Below, in pieces: positions 25,377-33,855 of a stretch of 64,000 bases of DNA. How positions within the stretch are numbered: the stretch's first letter is position 1; the number at the start of each line of letters is the position of its first letter. Origin of the DNA: Kiritimatiellaceae bacterium (GTDB lineage: Bacteria > Verrucomicrobiota > Kiritimatiellia > Kiritimatiellales > Tichowtungiaceae); NCBI GenBank assembly GCA_013141415.1, contig JABFQY010000005.1:62001-126000 (forward strand), in the 5' to 3' direction. Below the pieces are notes generated by a model that searched no databases, was not told the DNA's origin, and worked only from the letters and a program-made list of their open reading frames with translations. A program made the translations under genes and the position numbers.

Positions 25377-27491
25377 ATGAAAGATACAGTCAAAATACAG
25401 TTCGAAGTCGGCGGCAAGCCGATGTTCTTCGAGTCCGGCCTCCTTGCACAGCAGGCAGCCGGCGCAGTGAGCTGCGGCCTGGGCGATAACATCGTCTTCT
25501 CCGCCGTTACCGCCACCAATACCCCCCGTGAAGGCGTGGATTTCTTCCCGCTTCAGGTTGAATACCGCGAAAAATTCTACGCCGCAGGCCGTTTCCCCGG
25601 CGGATTTTTCAAACGCGAAGCCCGTCCGTCCGAAAAAGAAATTCTGACCGCCCGCGTCACCGACCGTCCGCTCCGTCCGCTGTTCCCGAAAGGGTATTGC
25701 AACGACGTGCAGATCAATAACATGCTGCTCAGCTGCGATGGCCAGATCGACACCGACTTCCTCAGCGTCAACGCTTCCAGCGCCGCACTGACGCTTTCCG
25801 AAGTTCCTTTTATGGGCCCGATCGCCGCCGTACGCATCGCCCGTGTCAACGGCAAGTTTATCGTTTGCCCGACACACGCCGAACTTGCTCAGGGCGACCT
25901 CGACCTGACCTACGCCGGAACCGCCGCTCTGCCGCTCATGATTGAAGGTAGCGCCAAGGAAATCAGCGAAGCCGATTTCGTCGCCGCCATGAAACTGGCG
26001 CACGAAGCGATTCAGCCGATCATCAAAGCCCAGCTCGAACTGCGTAAGCAGCTCGGACTGCCGGAAAAGAAAGTCGAAATTGCCGTCGCCGACGAAACCA
26101 AGCTGGTGAAAGCCCGCGAAATCGCCGGTGCCGAGCTGCTCGCCGCTCTGGCGACCAGCGACAAACTCGCCCGTCAGGAAAAAATCAGCGCGATCAAGAA
26201 GTCGCTCAAAGTCAGCCTGCTCGCCGTGTTCCCGGAAATGGCCGACAACGAATATTTCCACCTGTTCGACGAACTCGAAATCGAAACCCTCCGCAAAAAC
26301 GTGCTCGAACACAAGACACGCGTTGGCGGACGTGGCTTCAACGAACTGCGCGAACTCAAAGCGCAGGTCGGTGTACTGCCGCGCGTTCACGGTTCGGCGG
26401 TGTTCAACCGCGGCGAAACCCAGTCGCTGGCGATCGTCACGCTTGGCCCGAAGAAAGATTCGCAGTCGATCGACGCCGTAACCGGCGGCGAAACCGAAAA
26501 GAACTTCATGCTGCACTACAACTTCCCGCCGTACAGCGTCGGTGAAGTCGGACGTCTGGGTAACACCGGACGCCGCGAAATCGGCCACGGTAATCTAGCC
26601 GAGCGCAGCCTGCGCCCGGTTCTGCCGGACAACTATCCCTACGCCGTGCGCCTTGTTTCTGAAATCATGGGCTCCAACGGTTCGTCCTCCATGGCTTCTG
26701 TTTGCGTAGGCACACTGGCTCTGATGGATGCCGGCGTTCCGATCAAGAAACCGGTCGGCGGAATTTCCGTCGGTCTCTTCACTGGCGACAACGGTAAGGC
26801 TGATCTCGTGCTCGACATTCTCGGCACCGAAGACCATTGCGGTGACATGGACTTCAAAGTCTGCGGTACCCGCGAAGGGATCACCGGCTTCCAGGTCGAC
26901 CTCAAGATCGACGGCCTGCGCTGGGATCTCGTCGAAGGTGCCTTCGAAATGGCCCGCGCCGGACGCATGAAAATTCTCGACTACATGGAAAGCGTCATCG
27001 CTGCTCCGCGTGAAGAAATGTCCGAGTTTGCTCCGCGTATCACCGTCATCAAAATTGATCCGGAAAAGATCGGCGCGCTGATCGGCCCCGGCGGCAAAGT
27101 CATTCGTGGCATCACCGACACCTACGGCGTGCAGATCGACATCGAAGAAGACGGCACCGTCAACGTATTCAGCGCCGATGCCAACGCCATGAAGGCTGCG
27201 GTTAAAGCGGTTAACGCCATCACGGCGGAAGCCGAAATCGGTCAGCTTTACGAAGGAACCGTCCGCACCATCCGCGACTTCGGTGCGTTCGTCGAAATCA
27301 TGCCCGGTAAAGACGGCCTCGTGCACATCTCCGAACTGGCTGACTTCCGCGTCAACAAAGTCGAAGACATCTGCAAAGAAGGCGACATCATGTGGGTCAA
27401 GGTTCTCGATGTGGACCGTGACGGTAAAATCCGCCTCAGCCGCCGTGCGGCCATGGCAGAAAAAGATGCTCAGGCATCCACCACTGACTAA
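25377..27491 (+). CDS. pnp: Polyribonucleotide nucleotidyltransferase (PNPase)
   Basis: Phosphorolytic 3'-5' exoribonuclease of the RNA decay machinery, 704 aa. Two RNase PH cores flank a helical domain; [17 protein letters not shown] and the phosphate-site segment [19 protein letters not shown] are conserved, with [17 protein letters not shown] carrying catalytic Asps. The KH domain has [15 protein letters not shown] (about 566-580), and the S1 domain starts near 620 ([20 protein letters not shown]). The ATG at 25377 behind AAGGAAAAAGAGA is preferred to one at 25353. Confidence 0.96.
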   Translation: MKDTVKIQFEVGGKPMFFESGLLAQQAAGAVSCGLGDNIVFSAVTATNTPREGVDFFPLQVEYREKFYAAGRFPGGFFKREARPSEKEILTARVTDRPLRPLFPKGYCNDVQINNMLLSCDGQIDTDFLSVNASSAALTLSEVPFMGPIAAVRIARVNGKFIVCPTHAELAQGDLDLTYAGTAALPLMIEGSAKEISEADFVAAMKLAHEAIQPIIKAQLELRKQLGLPEKKVEIAVADETKLVKAREIAGAELLAALATSDKLARQEKISAIKKSLKVSLLAVFPEMADNEYFHLFDELEIETLRKNVLEHKTRVGGRGFNELRELKAQVGVLPRVHGSAVFNRGETQSLAIVTLGPKKDSQSIDAVTGGETEKNFMLHYNFPPYSVGEVGRLGNTGRREIGHGNLAERSLRPVLPDNYPYAVRLVSEIMGSNGSSSMASVCVGTLALMDAGVPIKKPVGGISVGLFTGDNGKADLVLDILGTEDHCGDMDFKVCGTREGITGFQVDLKIDGLRWDLVEGAFEMARAGRMKILDYMESVIAAPREEMSEFAPRITVIKIDPEKIGALIGPGGKVIRGITDTYGVQIDIEEDGTVNVFSADANAMKAAVKAVNAITAEAEIGQLYEGTVRTIRDFGAFVEIMPGKDGLVHISELADFRVNKVEDICKEGDIMWVKVLDVDRDGKIRLSRRAAMAEKDAQASTTD

Positions 27492-27512
27492 TCATCGCAC
27501 CGGTGTTAGACG

Positions 27513-27545
27513 AAAAGCCCTTCCGTTCGCGGAGGGGCTTTTTTG
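27513..27545 (+). terminator. Rho-independent terminator of pnp
   Basis: AAAGCCC-TTCCG-TTCG-CGGAGGGGCTT followed by TTTTTTG, about 22 bp after the stop codon; the stem is extended with a tetraloop. Confidence 0.88.
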
Positions 27546-27556
27546 TTGGAGATTTT

Positions 27557-27616
27557 TACCACAGAGGGCACAGCGGCTCTTTTTTTCTCTGTGAACCTCC
27601 GTGACCTCCGTGGTTA
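27557..27616. repeat. ACCACAGAGG / CCTCCGTGGT inverted repeat overlapping the AddB-like stop
   Basis: ACCACAGAGGGCACAGCGG pairs imperfectly with CCTCCGTGACCTCCGTGGT. Read on the minus strand, its end TTAACCACGG contains the stop codon of the AddB-like gene. The same arrangement occurs at the dinB stop (59085-59159). Confidence 0.7.
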
Positions 27617-30600
27617 ACCCTCTTTCAGAAGTTCCTTCGGGTCGATGGCTTCGGTTCGGCAGATGTGGGAATAGTCGTCGTAACCATCGATGAGCGGTTC
27701 GGTGGCGAGGTCGCCGGCGCGCAGTTTCCGGATATTGGAAAAGAGCGTTTCGAGGAACGCTTCCGTCAGTTCCGGATTCATTGAAAGCCGCTTGCCGGTG
27801 AAATGTTTCTGCATCTTTTCGAGGTTGCGTTCCTGCAGGTGATAGACCGCCAGTGTCTTTTCATTCAGTTCCGGCGTGTTGTGCGCGCCGAAAAACTTTT
27901 CCTGAGCTGCGAAAGTATAGAGCGGGATCTGGCAGTCGAGATTCAGTCCAATCTCTTTTTCGAGTTGCGATACCGGAACGCCGCGCGACTTGCTCTTGTA
28001 GTCCACCACCAGCAGCCGGTCGAGTTCACCGTCTTTGTTGAAGATGAGGTCGATGCGGTCGATTTTGCCTTTCAGTCGAATGGAATTAACGTAGGACAGG
28101 CTTCCAGCCTGTTCCCCGTCGCTTGGCCATTCAGGTGTGGACAGGCTGGAAGCCTGTCCTACATTGTAGAGGGTTAGCGGCAGATCGTGTTTGGTATCGA
28201 ACTTCATTTCGAACAGCGCCGGATAACGGTTTTCAGCCTGAGCGGTTTCAATATCCATGCAGACAAAGTTTTCGATCATCTGCAGCAGCTTGCGCTTTTC
28301 GGCTTCCCAGATGGATGGATGGCCGAGGTGGCGGCTAGGTCGCCGCTCCGCTTTTTTGAATTCTTCTTCCGCAATGCTGCGCGCCAGCATCAGCAACTCA
28401 TCAGCTTTGTTCGGATCAAACACCGCCAACGGAATTTCACCGCTCTGCGCAATTTTCCAACGTAGATGCGACGCCCTCGTCGCGTTTTCCTCCTGTTGCG
28501 AACGCGACGAGGGCGTCGCGTCTACGTTAAATCTCTCTGCATACCAGCCGCTCTGTTTGGCGATTGCGGTGTAAATCTGTTCGAGGATGTCGTGGATGAC
28601 TACGCCGCGATCCATCGGCGCGATGTCGTCTTCGTGCGTGAGATCGGGCCGGATGCTCAGCACCTTTTCGAGGAAGAAAACAAACCGGTTGCGGGCCAGC
28701 GATTCCAACGCCGTCGCGCTGAACTCCGGATTCTTCGCAATCCATTTATTGATCGTAGACGCGACGCCCTCGTCGCTCTCTTTTCCTTTGGAGGGTTCCG
28801 CTCCGTCGGAACCGGTCGCGACGGAGCGCGACCCTCCAGACCGCGCCGAGGGCGTCGCGTCTACGTTAAAAGCCAGCTTCGCTCTTGTTTGACGGACTTC
28901 ATCTTCGGCGCGGCAGAGTTCCGGCGGCAGGATGGTATGAAATGATTCGCCCAGCGCCGGTTTTTCAATGCCGGTCAGTCCGCGCATCCGTTCGAAAAAC
29001 TCGCCCGGCGCGCGCTCCTTGCCGTCGGCTCCGGTGCGGGTGTAAGAAAGCGTCAGCCGTTCCCGAGCCGCGCTCATTGCGGTGAGGAAAAGAATCTCTT
29101 CCTGAATCAGCGCCGCGCCGGTTTCGGAAAGCGCGAGCCGCGGACAGGGAATCTTCCGTTCGTCCAGAAAGGCCCGCAGCGCTTTGCGCTCGGCGTCGTT
29201 CAGCAGAGAATCGGTCTTCGGAATCTGCGGGAAGGTGCGGTCGTCCATGCCGGCGATATAAACTGATTCGAAGCGCAGGCCCGCCGCGTCCATCGGATTG
29301 ACAATCCAGACGCCGCTTTCGGTTCCGGCTTCGTCTTTGAGCGTGACGTTATCCAGCAGTTCCTCAAACAGCGCGGTCAACCGTTCCGGCGCAACCGGCC
29401 GACTGGTGACCTCGGCAATTTCTTCAATCAGCGTCAGTACTTCATCGGGCAGGGCGAGTTCGTGCTGTTCGATGATTACTCCGATGTGTTTAGAGAACTC
29501 CAGATGCGTAAAACGTAGACGCGACGCCCTCGTCGCGTTTTCCTGTGTGAGGGACGCGACGAGGGCGTCGCGTCTACGTTCTTCCAAGAATTGGAACCCT
29601 TGGAGTTCTTTCGGCAGGCGGCGCAGGCGCGGCGGTTCTTTCAGGCGGATTTCCTGTACGAGCGTTTGCCGCGCTTCGGCGTCGAGGCCGGGCCACTGAA
29701 TACCGGGCATTAACAGCAGGTCGCAGAGCCGGTCGCGCGAAAAGTTCTGCGGGAAGGCGAGCAGAGCGAGCAGTGCTTTAACCGGCGGATGAGCGGCGGC
29801 GGGTGTGCCGCGCCGGAAGTGGTACGGAATGCCGAAGCGCTGGAAGACGTCCGGGATGATGTCGGTGTACGGACTCAGATCGCGCAGGATCAGCGCGATG
29901 TCATCCGGCGCGGTACCTTTCTCTATTTCGCCGACGATGCGCCGTGCGGCATCTTCGATTTCACCGTACGGATGAGCCGAAACAAAAACCGAAACCCGCT
30001 CACGCGATTCCGACTCGAGAATATTGCTGTCGTCGGCTTCGAAGGCATCGGCGAAATCTTCCAGCCACGGTTTCCACTCTTCTTCGGATCCGCGCATCAG
30101 TTCGCTACGCACGACGGCGCAGAGCCGGTCTTCGGCGGCTTCGGCGTGCGCGCCCGGCAGGACGGAATAGATTTGTACCCGATCCGGGCCGAGCCGTTTT
30201 TTGAGCGCAACGGCGAAGCGTTCCTCGAACGGATTAAACCAGCGGACGGCGCGGAAATGAATTTCTCCGTCCAGCTCACGCGGCAACTCGCCGGATTCAA
30301 TCAGCCGGAGCAGGGATGTATTGACGATAAAGCGGTCGGCGATGTCCATTTTTGTACACAGCGCCCGCCATGCAATCAGAAGTTGACCGATGCCGTGCAG
30401 TTTATGATCCGGCGCGTGAGCCAGCAGCCATTCGGTAATGGCCGGTTCGTTTTCGGCGAAAACGGAAAACGCTTCAATTATCTGCCGGAGCAGTCCGGCC
30501 AGCGCGGCGGGCGAGAGGTTCGCGAGCGGCTGGCCGGTCGCGAACGCGACATTCCCGGCGGCTTCTTCGAGGAGCAGCCGGGTTTCGGGTTGACCGGGTA

Positions 30601-30778
30601 ATCGGCCCTTCAGCAGTCCGGCGCGGCGGGCAGACCGTTCGCACAGGGCGAGGAGTTTTTTCTGGGTGAAAAGCCGGGATGTGTCGAGGACTCCGGCATC
30701 CAGAACGCGGCGGCGCTCGGTCCGGCGTTTCGCCAGTTCGGTCGGAAAAATCATCAACGCCTCGCCGCTTATCTTCAT
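27614..30778 (-). CDS. AddB-like PD-(D/E)XK nuclease / inactivated helicase
   Basis: A 1054-aa protein with the layout of AddB/RexB or RecC-like recombination nucleases. The helicase-like part shows VSVFVSAHPYGEIEDAARRI, VYIAGMDDRTFP and AARERLTLSYTRT. The C-terminal nuclease has GVVIHDILEQIY and LLVVDYKSKSRGVP (D...DYK motif), then a late Cys in HICRTEA. I see no Walker A motif, so the helicase part is probably not an active motor, as in AddB relatives that retain only scaffolding. No AddA-like partner is adjacent. Four palindromic elements lie in frame at about residues 399-423, 637-675, 750-773 and 872-896. The start at 30778 is uncertain; MIFPTELAK at 30754 has a better ribosome-binding site. 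Confidence 0.8.
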   Translation of the reverse strand: MKISGEALMIFPTELAKRRTERRRVLDAGVLDTSRLFTQKKLLALCERSARRAGLLKGRLPGQPETRLLLEEAAGNVAFATGQPLANLSPAALAGLLRQIIEAFSVFAENEPAITEWLLAHAPDHKLHGIGQLLIAWRALCTKMDIADRFIVNTSLLRLIESGELPRELDGEIHFRAVRWFNPFEERFAVALKKRLGPDRVQIYSVLPGAHAEAAEDRLCAVVRSELMRGSEEEWKPWLEDFADAFEADDSNILESESRERVSVFVSAHPYGEIEDAARRIVGEIEKGTAPDDIALILRDLSPYTDIIPDVFQRFGIPYHFRRGTPAAAHPPVKALLALLAFPQNFSRDRLCDLLLMPGIQWPGLDAEARQTLVQEIRLKEPPRLRRLPKELQGFQFLEERRRDALVASLTQENATRASRLRFTHLEFSKHIGVIIEQHELALPDEVLTLIEEIAEVTSRPVAPERLTALFEELLDNVTLKDEAGTESGVWIVNPMDAAGLRFESVYIAGMDDRTFPQIPKTDSLLNDAERKALRAFLDERKIPCPRLALSETGAALIQEEILFLTAMSAARERLTLSYTRTGADGKERAPGEFFERMRGLTGIEKPALGESFHTILPPELCRAEDEVRQTRAKLAFNVDATPSARSGGSRSVATGSDGAEPSKGKESDEGVASTINKWIAKNPEFSATALESLARNRFVFFLEKVLSIRPDLTHEDDIAPMDRGVVIHDILEQIYTAIAKQSGWYAERFNVDATPSSRSQQEENATRASHLRWKIAQSGEIPLAVFDPNKADELLMLARSIAEEEFKKAERRPSRHLGHPSIWEAEKRKLLQMIENFVCMDIETAQAENRYPALFEMKFDTKHDLPLTLYNVGQASSLSTPEWPSDGEQAGSLSYVNSIRLKGKIDRIDLIFNKDGELDRLLVVDYKSKSRGVPVSQLEKEIGLNLDCQIPLYTFAAQEKFFGAHNTPELNEKTLAVYHLQERNLEKMQKHFTGKRLSMNPELTEAFLETLFSNIRKLRAGDLATEPLIDGYDDYSHICRTEAIDPKELLKEG
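28091..28162. repeat. In-frame GTAGGACAGGCTTCC element in the AddB-like gene
   Basis: Perfect 22-bp arms at 28091-28112 (GTAGGACAGGCTTCCAGCCT plus GT) and 28141-28162. Translated as NVGQASSLSTPEWPSDGEQA and GSLSYVN. Same family as 22898-22945. Confidence 0.88.
28459..28528. repeat. In-frame VDATPS-type element in the AddB-like gene
   Basis: Arms of 28 bp with one mismatch (AACGTAGATGCGACGCCCTC... at 28459-28486 and its complement at 28501-28528). On the coding strand they read NVDATPSSR and NATRASHLR. Confidence 0.9.
28754..28866. repeat. In-frame VDATPS-type element with nested palindrome
   Basis: Outer arms of 23 bp with one mismatch (CGTAGACGCGACGCCCTCGT... and GCGCCGAGGGCGTCGCGTCT...). 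The loop is itself a palindrome, GGAGGGTTCCGCTCCGTCGG paired with a GACGGAGCGCGACCCTCC arm. Translated as NVDATPSARSGGS...SDEGVAST in the AddB-like protein. Confidence 0.88.
29512..29580. repeat. In-frame VDATPS-type element in the AddB-like gene
   Basis: Perfect 27-bp arms at 29512-29538 and 29554-29580 with a 15-nt loop. Here the coding strand uses a different frame, RRRDALVASLTQENATRASR, still without a stop. A TTCCAAGAATTGGAA palindrome follows immediately at 29582. Confidence 0.9.
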
Positions 30779-30850
30779 GGTTGATGAAACTAGCAGAGAG
30801 CGGTAGGGTTTGCCACCGTTTTAGAACGGGTCAGCAAACAAGGAATTAAA

Positions 30851-31822
30851 ATGAATTTTCAGAAGCGCGCCAAAGAAGTGATGGATGTCGAAATCGCCGG
30901 TATGGAGAAAGTCCGCGACAGCATCAACGGCAATTTCAGTACGGCCATTGAGTGGATTCTCGCGACCATAAAGAACGGCGGCAAGGTGATTGTCTCCGGC
31001 GTCGGCAAAAACTTTCATATCGGCCAGAAAATGGTCGCCACGTTTAACAGCACCGGCACACCTTCCGCGCTACTCCATCCGATTGAAGCCATGCATGGCG
31101 ACTTCGGGATCGTCGGTGAAAAAGATATTGTGCTGGCGCTCAGCTACAGCGGCGGATCCGATGAACTTCTCGCCCTGCTTCCGGCGCTCAAACGGCGCGG
31201 TTTGAAAATCATTGGTATGACCGGCGACGAAACCAGTCCGCTCGGGAAACAGAGCGATCTCGTTCTGACGATCACGGTGGATAAAGAAGCCTGTCCGTTC
31301 GGTATGGCGCCGACCACCAGTACGACGGTGACGCTGGCGCTCGGCGACGCGCTGGCCATCGTTCTGCTCGAAGCGCGCGGCTTCAAAAAAGAAGATTACG
31401 CCAAGTTGCATCCCGGCGGCGCAATCGGCCGCACACTGCTTCTCAAAGTTTCTGATGTCATGCGCACCAAAGACCGTCTTGCCAAAGTTCAAAGCGGCGC
31501 CAAAGTGAAGGAAGCGGTGCTGGCGATGACCGGCGCGCGCGCCGGTTGTGTCGCGGTGGTGGACGGAAACGACCAGCTTCTCGGAATTTTCACCGACGGC
31601 GACCTGCGCCGTCACTTGATTGAAACGCCGGACATCACGGAAGTTTCTATAGACTCTGTCATGACGCGTAAGCCGGTTACGCTTAAGCCGGATCAACTTG
31701 CCGTGGATATTCTGAAAATCTACGAAGAGAAAAACATCGACGACCTGATGGTGGTGGACGACGCCGGCCATATTGTCGGTGCGGTTGATATTCAGGATTT
31801 GCCGAAGCTGAAGATTCTTTGA
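30851..31822 (+). CDS. kdsD: Arabinose-5-phosphate isomerase, KpsF/GutQ family
   Basis: Converts ribulose-5-phosphate to arabinose-5-phosphate, the first step toward Kdo of lipopolysaccharide. The 323-aa protein has an N-terminal SIS domain (IVSGVGKNFHIGQKMVATF, ALSYSGGSDELL, about 40-180) with HPGGAIGR at the domain end, then two CBS domains (about 205-260 and 270-323: VMTRKPVTLKPDQLAVDILK). CAAGGAATTAAA precedes the ATG. The family name and architecture are clear, but GutQ-like paralogues cannot be excluded. It is divergent from the AddB-like gene. Confidence 0.92.
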   Translation: MNFQKRAKEVMDVEIAGMEKVRDSINGNFSTAIEWILATIKNGGKVIVSGVGKNFHIGQKMVATFNSTGTPSALLHPIEAMHGDFGIVGEKDIVLALSYSGGSDELLALLPALKRRGLKIIGMTGDETSPLGKQSDLVLTITVDKEACPFGMAPTTSTTVTLALGDALAIVLLEARGFKKEDYAKLHPGGAIGRTLLLKVSDVMRTKDRLAKVQSGAKVKEAVLAMTGARAGCVAVVDGNDQLLGIFTDGDLRRHLIETPDITEVSIDSVMTRKPVTLKPDQLAVDILKIYEEKNIDDLMVVDDAGHIVGAVDIQDLPKLKIL

Positions 31823-31830
31823 TCTTCCGG

Positions 31831-32061
31831 TTACTCTTTGACCGGTTCGTTCTGTTTTCCGCATTTCGGGCAGCGGGCGAGCGGAGTGCGACTGGGTGCA
31901 ATGTAGATATGGCGGCAGGTATCACAGCGGTAGATTGCTTCGCCGCTGTTTTTGCGTCGTCGCCGGAAGGTGACGAAATCATAGACTGCCGCCGCCGCGA
32001 AAAGGGCGGTCAGCGCCAGTGCGAGCTGAATCACAAATAGATTGAGCGGTTCAACCGGCAT
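31831..32061 (-). CDS. Small membrane protein with C-terminal zinc ribbon
   Basis: A 76-aa protein: one hydrophobic helix (about 8-30, FVIQLALALTALFAAAAVYDF), a basic RRRRK stop-transfer segment, then a two-pair cysteine ribbon YRCDTCRHIYI and ARCPKCGKQ. The ribbon should face the cytoplasm. Its ATG overlaps the stop of the upstream TonB-like gene (TAATG), making it the last gene of the TPR-exbB-exbD operon. Function unknown; the coupling suggests it works with that system. Confidence 0.7.
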   Translation of the reverse strand: MPVEPLNLFVIQLALALTALFAAAAVYDFVTFRRRRKNSGEAIYRCDTCRHIYIAPSRTPLARCPKCGKQNEPVKE

Positions 32062-32735
32062 TATTTTTTATCCTCCTGCGCAAAGCGGATGTCGATCCAG
32101 CCTTCGATCTTTTCCGCCGCCGGTTTAAAGCGTAGCTGCCGGACGGCGCTGAGCAGGGCGGCGTTGGTTACCGGTGTTTCAAAAAGCGCGTGTTCGACGG
32201 TTCCGTCCGCGCGGACGGTCAGATTCACACGGACGGTTTCGGGCCGTCCGGTCAGGGCGATATTGAGCTGGAGTGTGTCGGCCCGTGATTTCAGTTCAGG
32301 GGACAGAAACAGCTGGATGCCTGCCGCAGGTTGCGAGATCAGACGTTGTGTTGCGCCGGGAACCGGCAGAGGGCTTTGCGGAAGCGCAGTTTCACCGCTC
32401 AGGAGCGCGCGGTCTATGCTTGGCGCGGCGGCGGTCGTTTGTGGCAGATAGCGAACGGGACTGGCTGGCTTTTCAAGTGAAAGGTGCAGATCAACACGGT
32501 TCCCGACAAAACGACCGCTGAAGCCTTCATCGGCCGGAAGCGCGAAGAGCGTCGGATCTTTGAATTTATGCAGGGTTTGATCGTCGACAATCATGCGGGC
32601 AACTCTGGGGTGTGCAGCGGAAGCAAATGTGCGGATGGGCGCGGGCCGGAAAGCGAACAGCCAGAAAAGAAACCAGCCGGCGGCGCAAAGCAGCGCGCCG
32701 GTAAGCAGGGGTGTAAACTGGATACGGTTTTTCAC
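32061..32735 (-). CDS. TonB-like membrane-anchored protein
   Basis: A 224-aa protein with an N-terminal transmembrane helix (about 10-29, LLTGALLCAAGWFLFWLFAF), a Pro/Ala-rich periplasmic stretch and a C-terminal domain VRVNLTVRADGTVEHALFET ... LRFKPAAEKIEGWIDIRF. The last part follows the TonB C-terminal pattern (V-x-G-x-V followed by FxPA and a final strand). Position after exbB and exbD supports an energy-transducer role. Starts 4 bp inside the exbD end (ATGA overlap). Similarity is modest, so this is a context-supported call. Confidence 0.65.
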   Translation of the reverse strand: MKNRIQFTPLLTGALLCAAGWFLFWLFAFRPAPIRTFASAAHPRVARMIVDDQTLHKFKDPTLFALPADEGFSGRFVGNRVDLHLSLEKPASPVRYLPQTTAAAPSIDRALLSGETALPQSPLPVPGATQRLISQPAAGIQLFLSPELKSRADTLQLNIALTGRPETVRVNLTVRADGTVEHALFETPVTNAALLSAVRQLRFKPAAEKIEGWIDIRFAQEDKK

Positions 32736-33220
32736 GGTGCGGGCACGACCGGTGCAGCGGAGACTGCCGGAATTTTCGGGGCCGGGTTTCGGGTGGCGAT
32801 GAAAATCTGCCGGAATCCGGCGTGAGCGGCCGCATCGTAAACGGCGGCGGCAGTCGTTTGCGGCGTAGTGGCGTCGGCTTCCAGAATAAGTGCGGTGCCG
32901 GGGCGCTCGATTATTGCGGCGCGCAGAACCGGTTCCAGTTGTGCGGACTGAATCTGTTCGTCGTTGAAGAAAAAGAGGCCTTCACGCGAAACGCTCAGAA
33001 CCATGTCGTTAAACTGTATGCCTCCGGTCTGCGAGACGACGGGCAGCTCCAACGTGATTCCCGGTTTGAGAACAAAATGCGAGGTGCCCAGCACAAAGGC
33101 GCAGAACAGAAGTGCCGCGTTAAGAAAAACGATGCCGGTCAGAAATCCGCGTCCGGTCCGGCGGCGCGGAATGAACGTGCGGTGCAGGTGAAGTACGGCT
33201 TCGCAGTCGTTACGGTTCAT
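32732..33220 (-). CDS. exbD: ExbD/TolR-type biopolymer transport protein
   Basis: A 162-aa inner-membrane protein with one transmembrane helix (about 25-48, LTGIVFLNAALLFCAFVLGT) and a periplasmic domain containing LELPVVSQTGG and MVLSVSREGLFFFNDEQI, typical of ExbD. The usual membrane Asp that binds protons is not obvious in this helix, which may mean a divergent or non-canonical subunit. The start at 33220 places the membrane helix correctly and overlaps exbB by 11 bp; an upstream start at 33301 lies within exbB. Confidence 0.78.
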   Translation of the reverse strand: MNRNDCEAVLHLHRTFIPRRRTGRGFLTGIVFLNAALLFCAFVLGTSHFVLKPGITLELPVVSQTGGIQFNDMVLSVSREGLFFFNDEQIQSAQLEPVLRAAIIERPGTALILEADATTPQTTAAAVYDAAAHAGFRQIFIATRNPAPKIPAVSAAPVVPAP

Positions 33221-33839
33221 GGCGCTCTCCGGTGGAAGGATGAGAGAGAAAGTAAATGATTTCTCCGGCGGTCTGTTCCATGTCGAGCGCGATGGATTCA
33301 ACGCGGCTGATGAGAAAGTGGTAGCCCGCGTAGGCGGGAATGCCCGTGATGAGTCCGGCGGCGGTCGTGAGCAGAGCCTTCCAGAGTCCGCCGGTCAGCG
33401 TGCCGATTTCGGCGAGCGGCGATCCGGCCTGCATGGCGGTGAGAATACTGAGCAGTCCGAGCACGGTGCCGAGCAGTCCGAGCATCGGAAGAACCTGTGC
33501 AAGCGTGATGAGCAGATTCGTATGACGTTCCAGGCGCGGAATTTCACGGATGCCGGCCTGCTGTACCGCCTTGATCATTTCATCTTTCGAATCGTTGCGG
33601 TGCAGCAGCGCTGTGCGGACGAGGTGGGCGGCGGGGCCGGGCGTCTGGTCGCAGATACTGATGGCCTCAAGGTCGTTGCCTCGTGTGAGGTTGATGATGA
33701 TGCCGTTGAGGAAGTCATCGATTTTAATCTGGGCGCGGTGCAGGTGGAAGAGACGCTCCAGGAAAATCACCAGAGCAATGAAGCCGCACCCCAGAATCAG
33801 CCACATGACGGCGCCGCCGCTATTTATCCATCCAACCAT
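33210..33839 (-). CDS. exbB: ExbB/TolQ/MotA proton channel family protein
   Basis: A 209-aa integral membrane protein that with ExbD uses the proton gradient to drive a periplasmic partner. The first helix is GAVMWLILGCGFIALVIFLERLF (about 8-30); two later helices carry LGLLGTVLGLLSILTAM and GLWKALLTTAAGLITGIPAY, the ExbB/TolQ signature. The ATG at 33839 has AAAAGGAG upstream; a longer frame from 34085 runs into the TPR gene and is rejected. It is 16 bp downstream of the TPR gene in the same operon. Confidence 0.9.
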   Translation of the reverse strand: MVGWINSGGAVMWLILGCGFIALVIFLERLFHLHRAQIKIDDFLNGIIINLTRGNDLEAISICDQTPGPAAHLVRTALLHRNDSKDEMIKAVQQAGIREIPRLERHTNLLITLAQVLPMLGLLGTVLGLLSILTAMQAGSPLAEIGTLTGGLWKALLTTAAGLITGIPAYAGYHFLISRVESIALDMEQTAGEIIYFLSHPSTGERHEP

Positions 33840-33855
33840 AACTGCTCCTTTTCTG

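Noticed and set aside
24706-29580. CRISPR-like array from repeated GACGCGACGCCC words
   Set aside because: Copies are palindromic, irregularly spaced by kilobases and inside genes; no spacers or cas genes.
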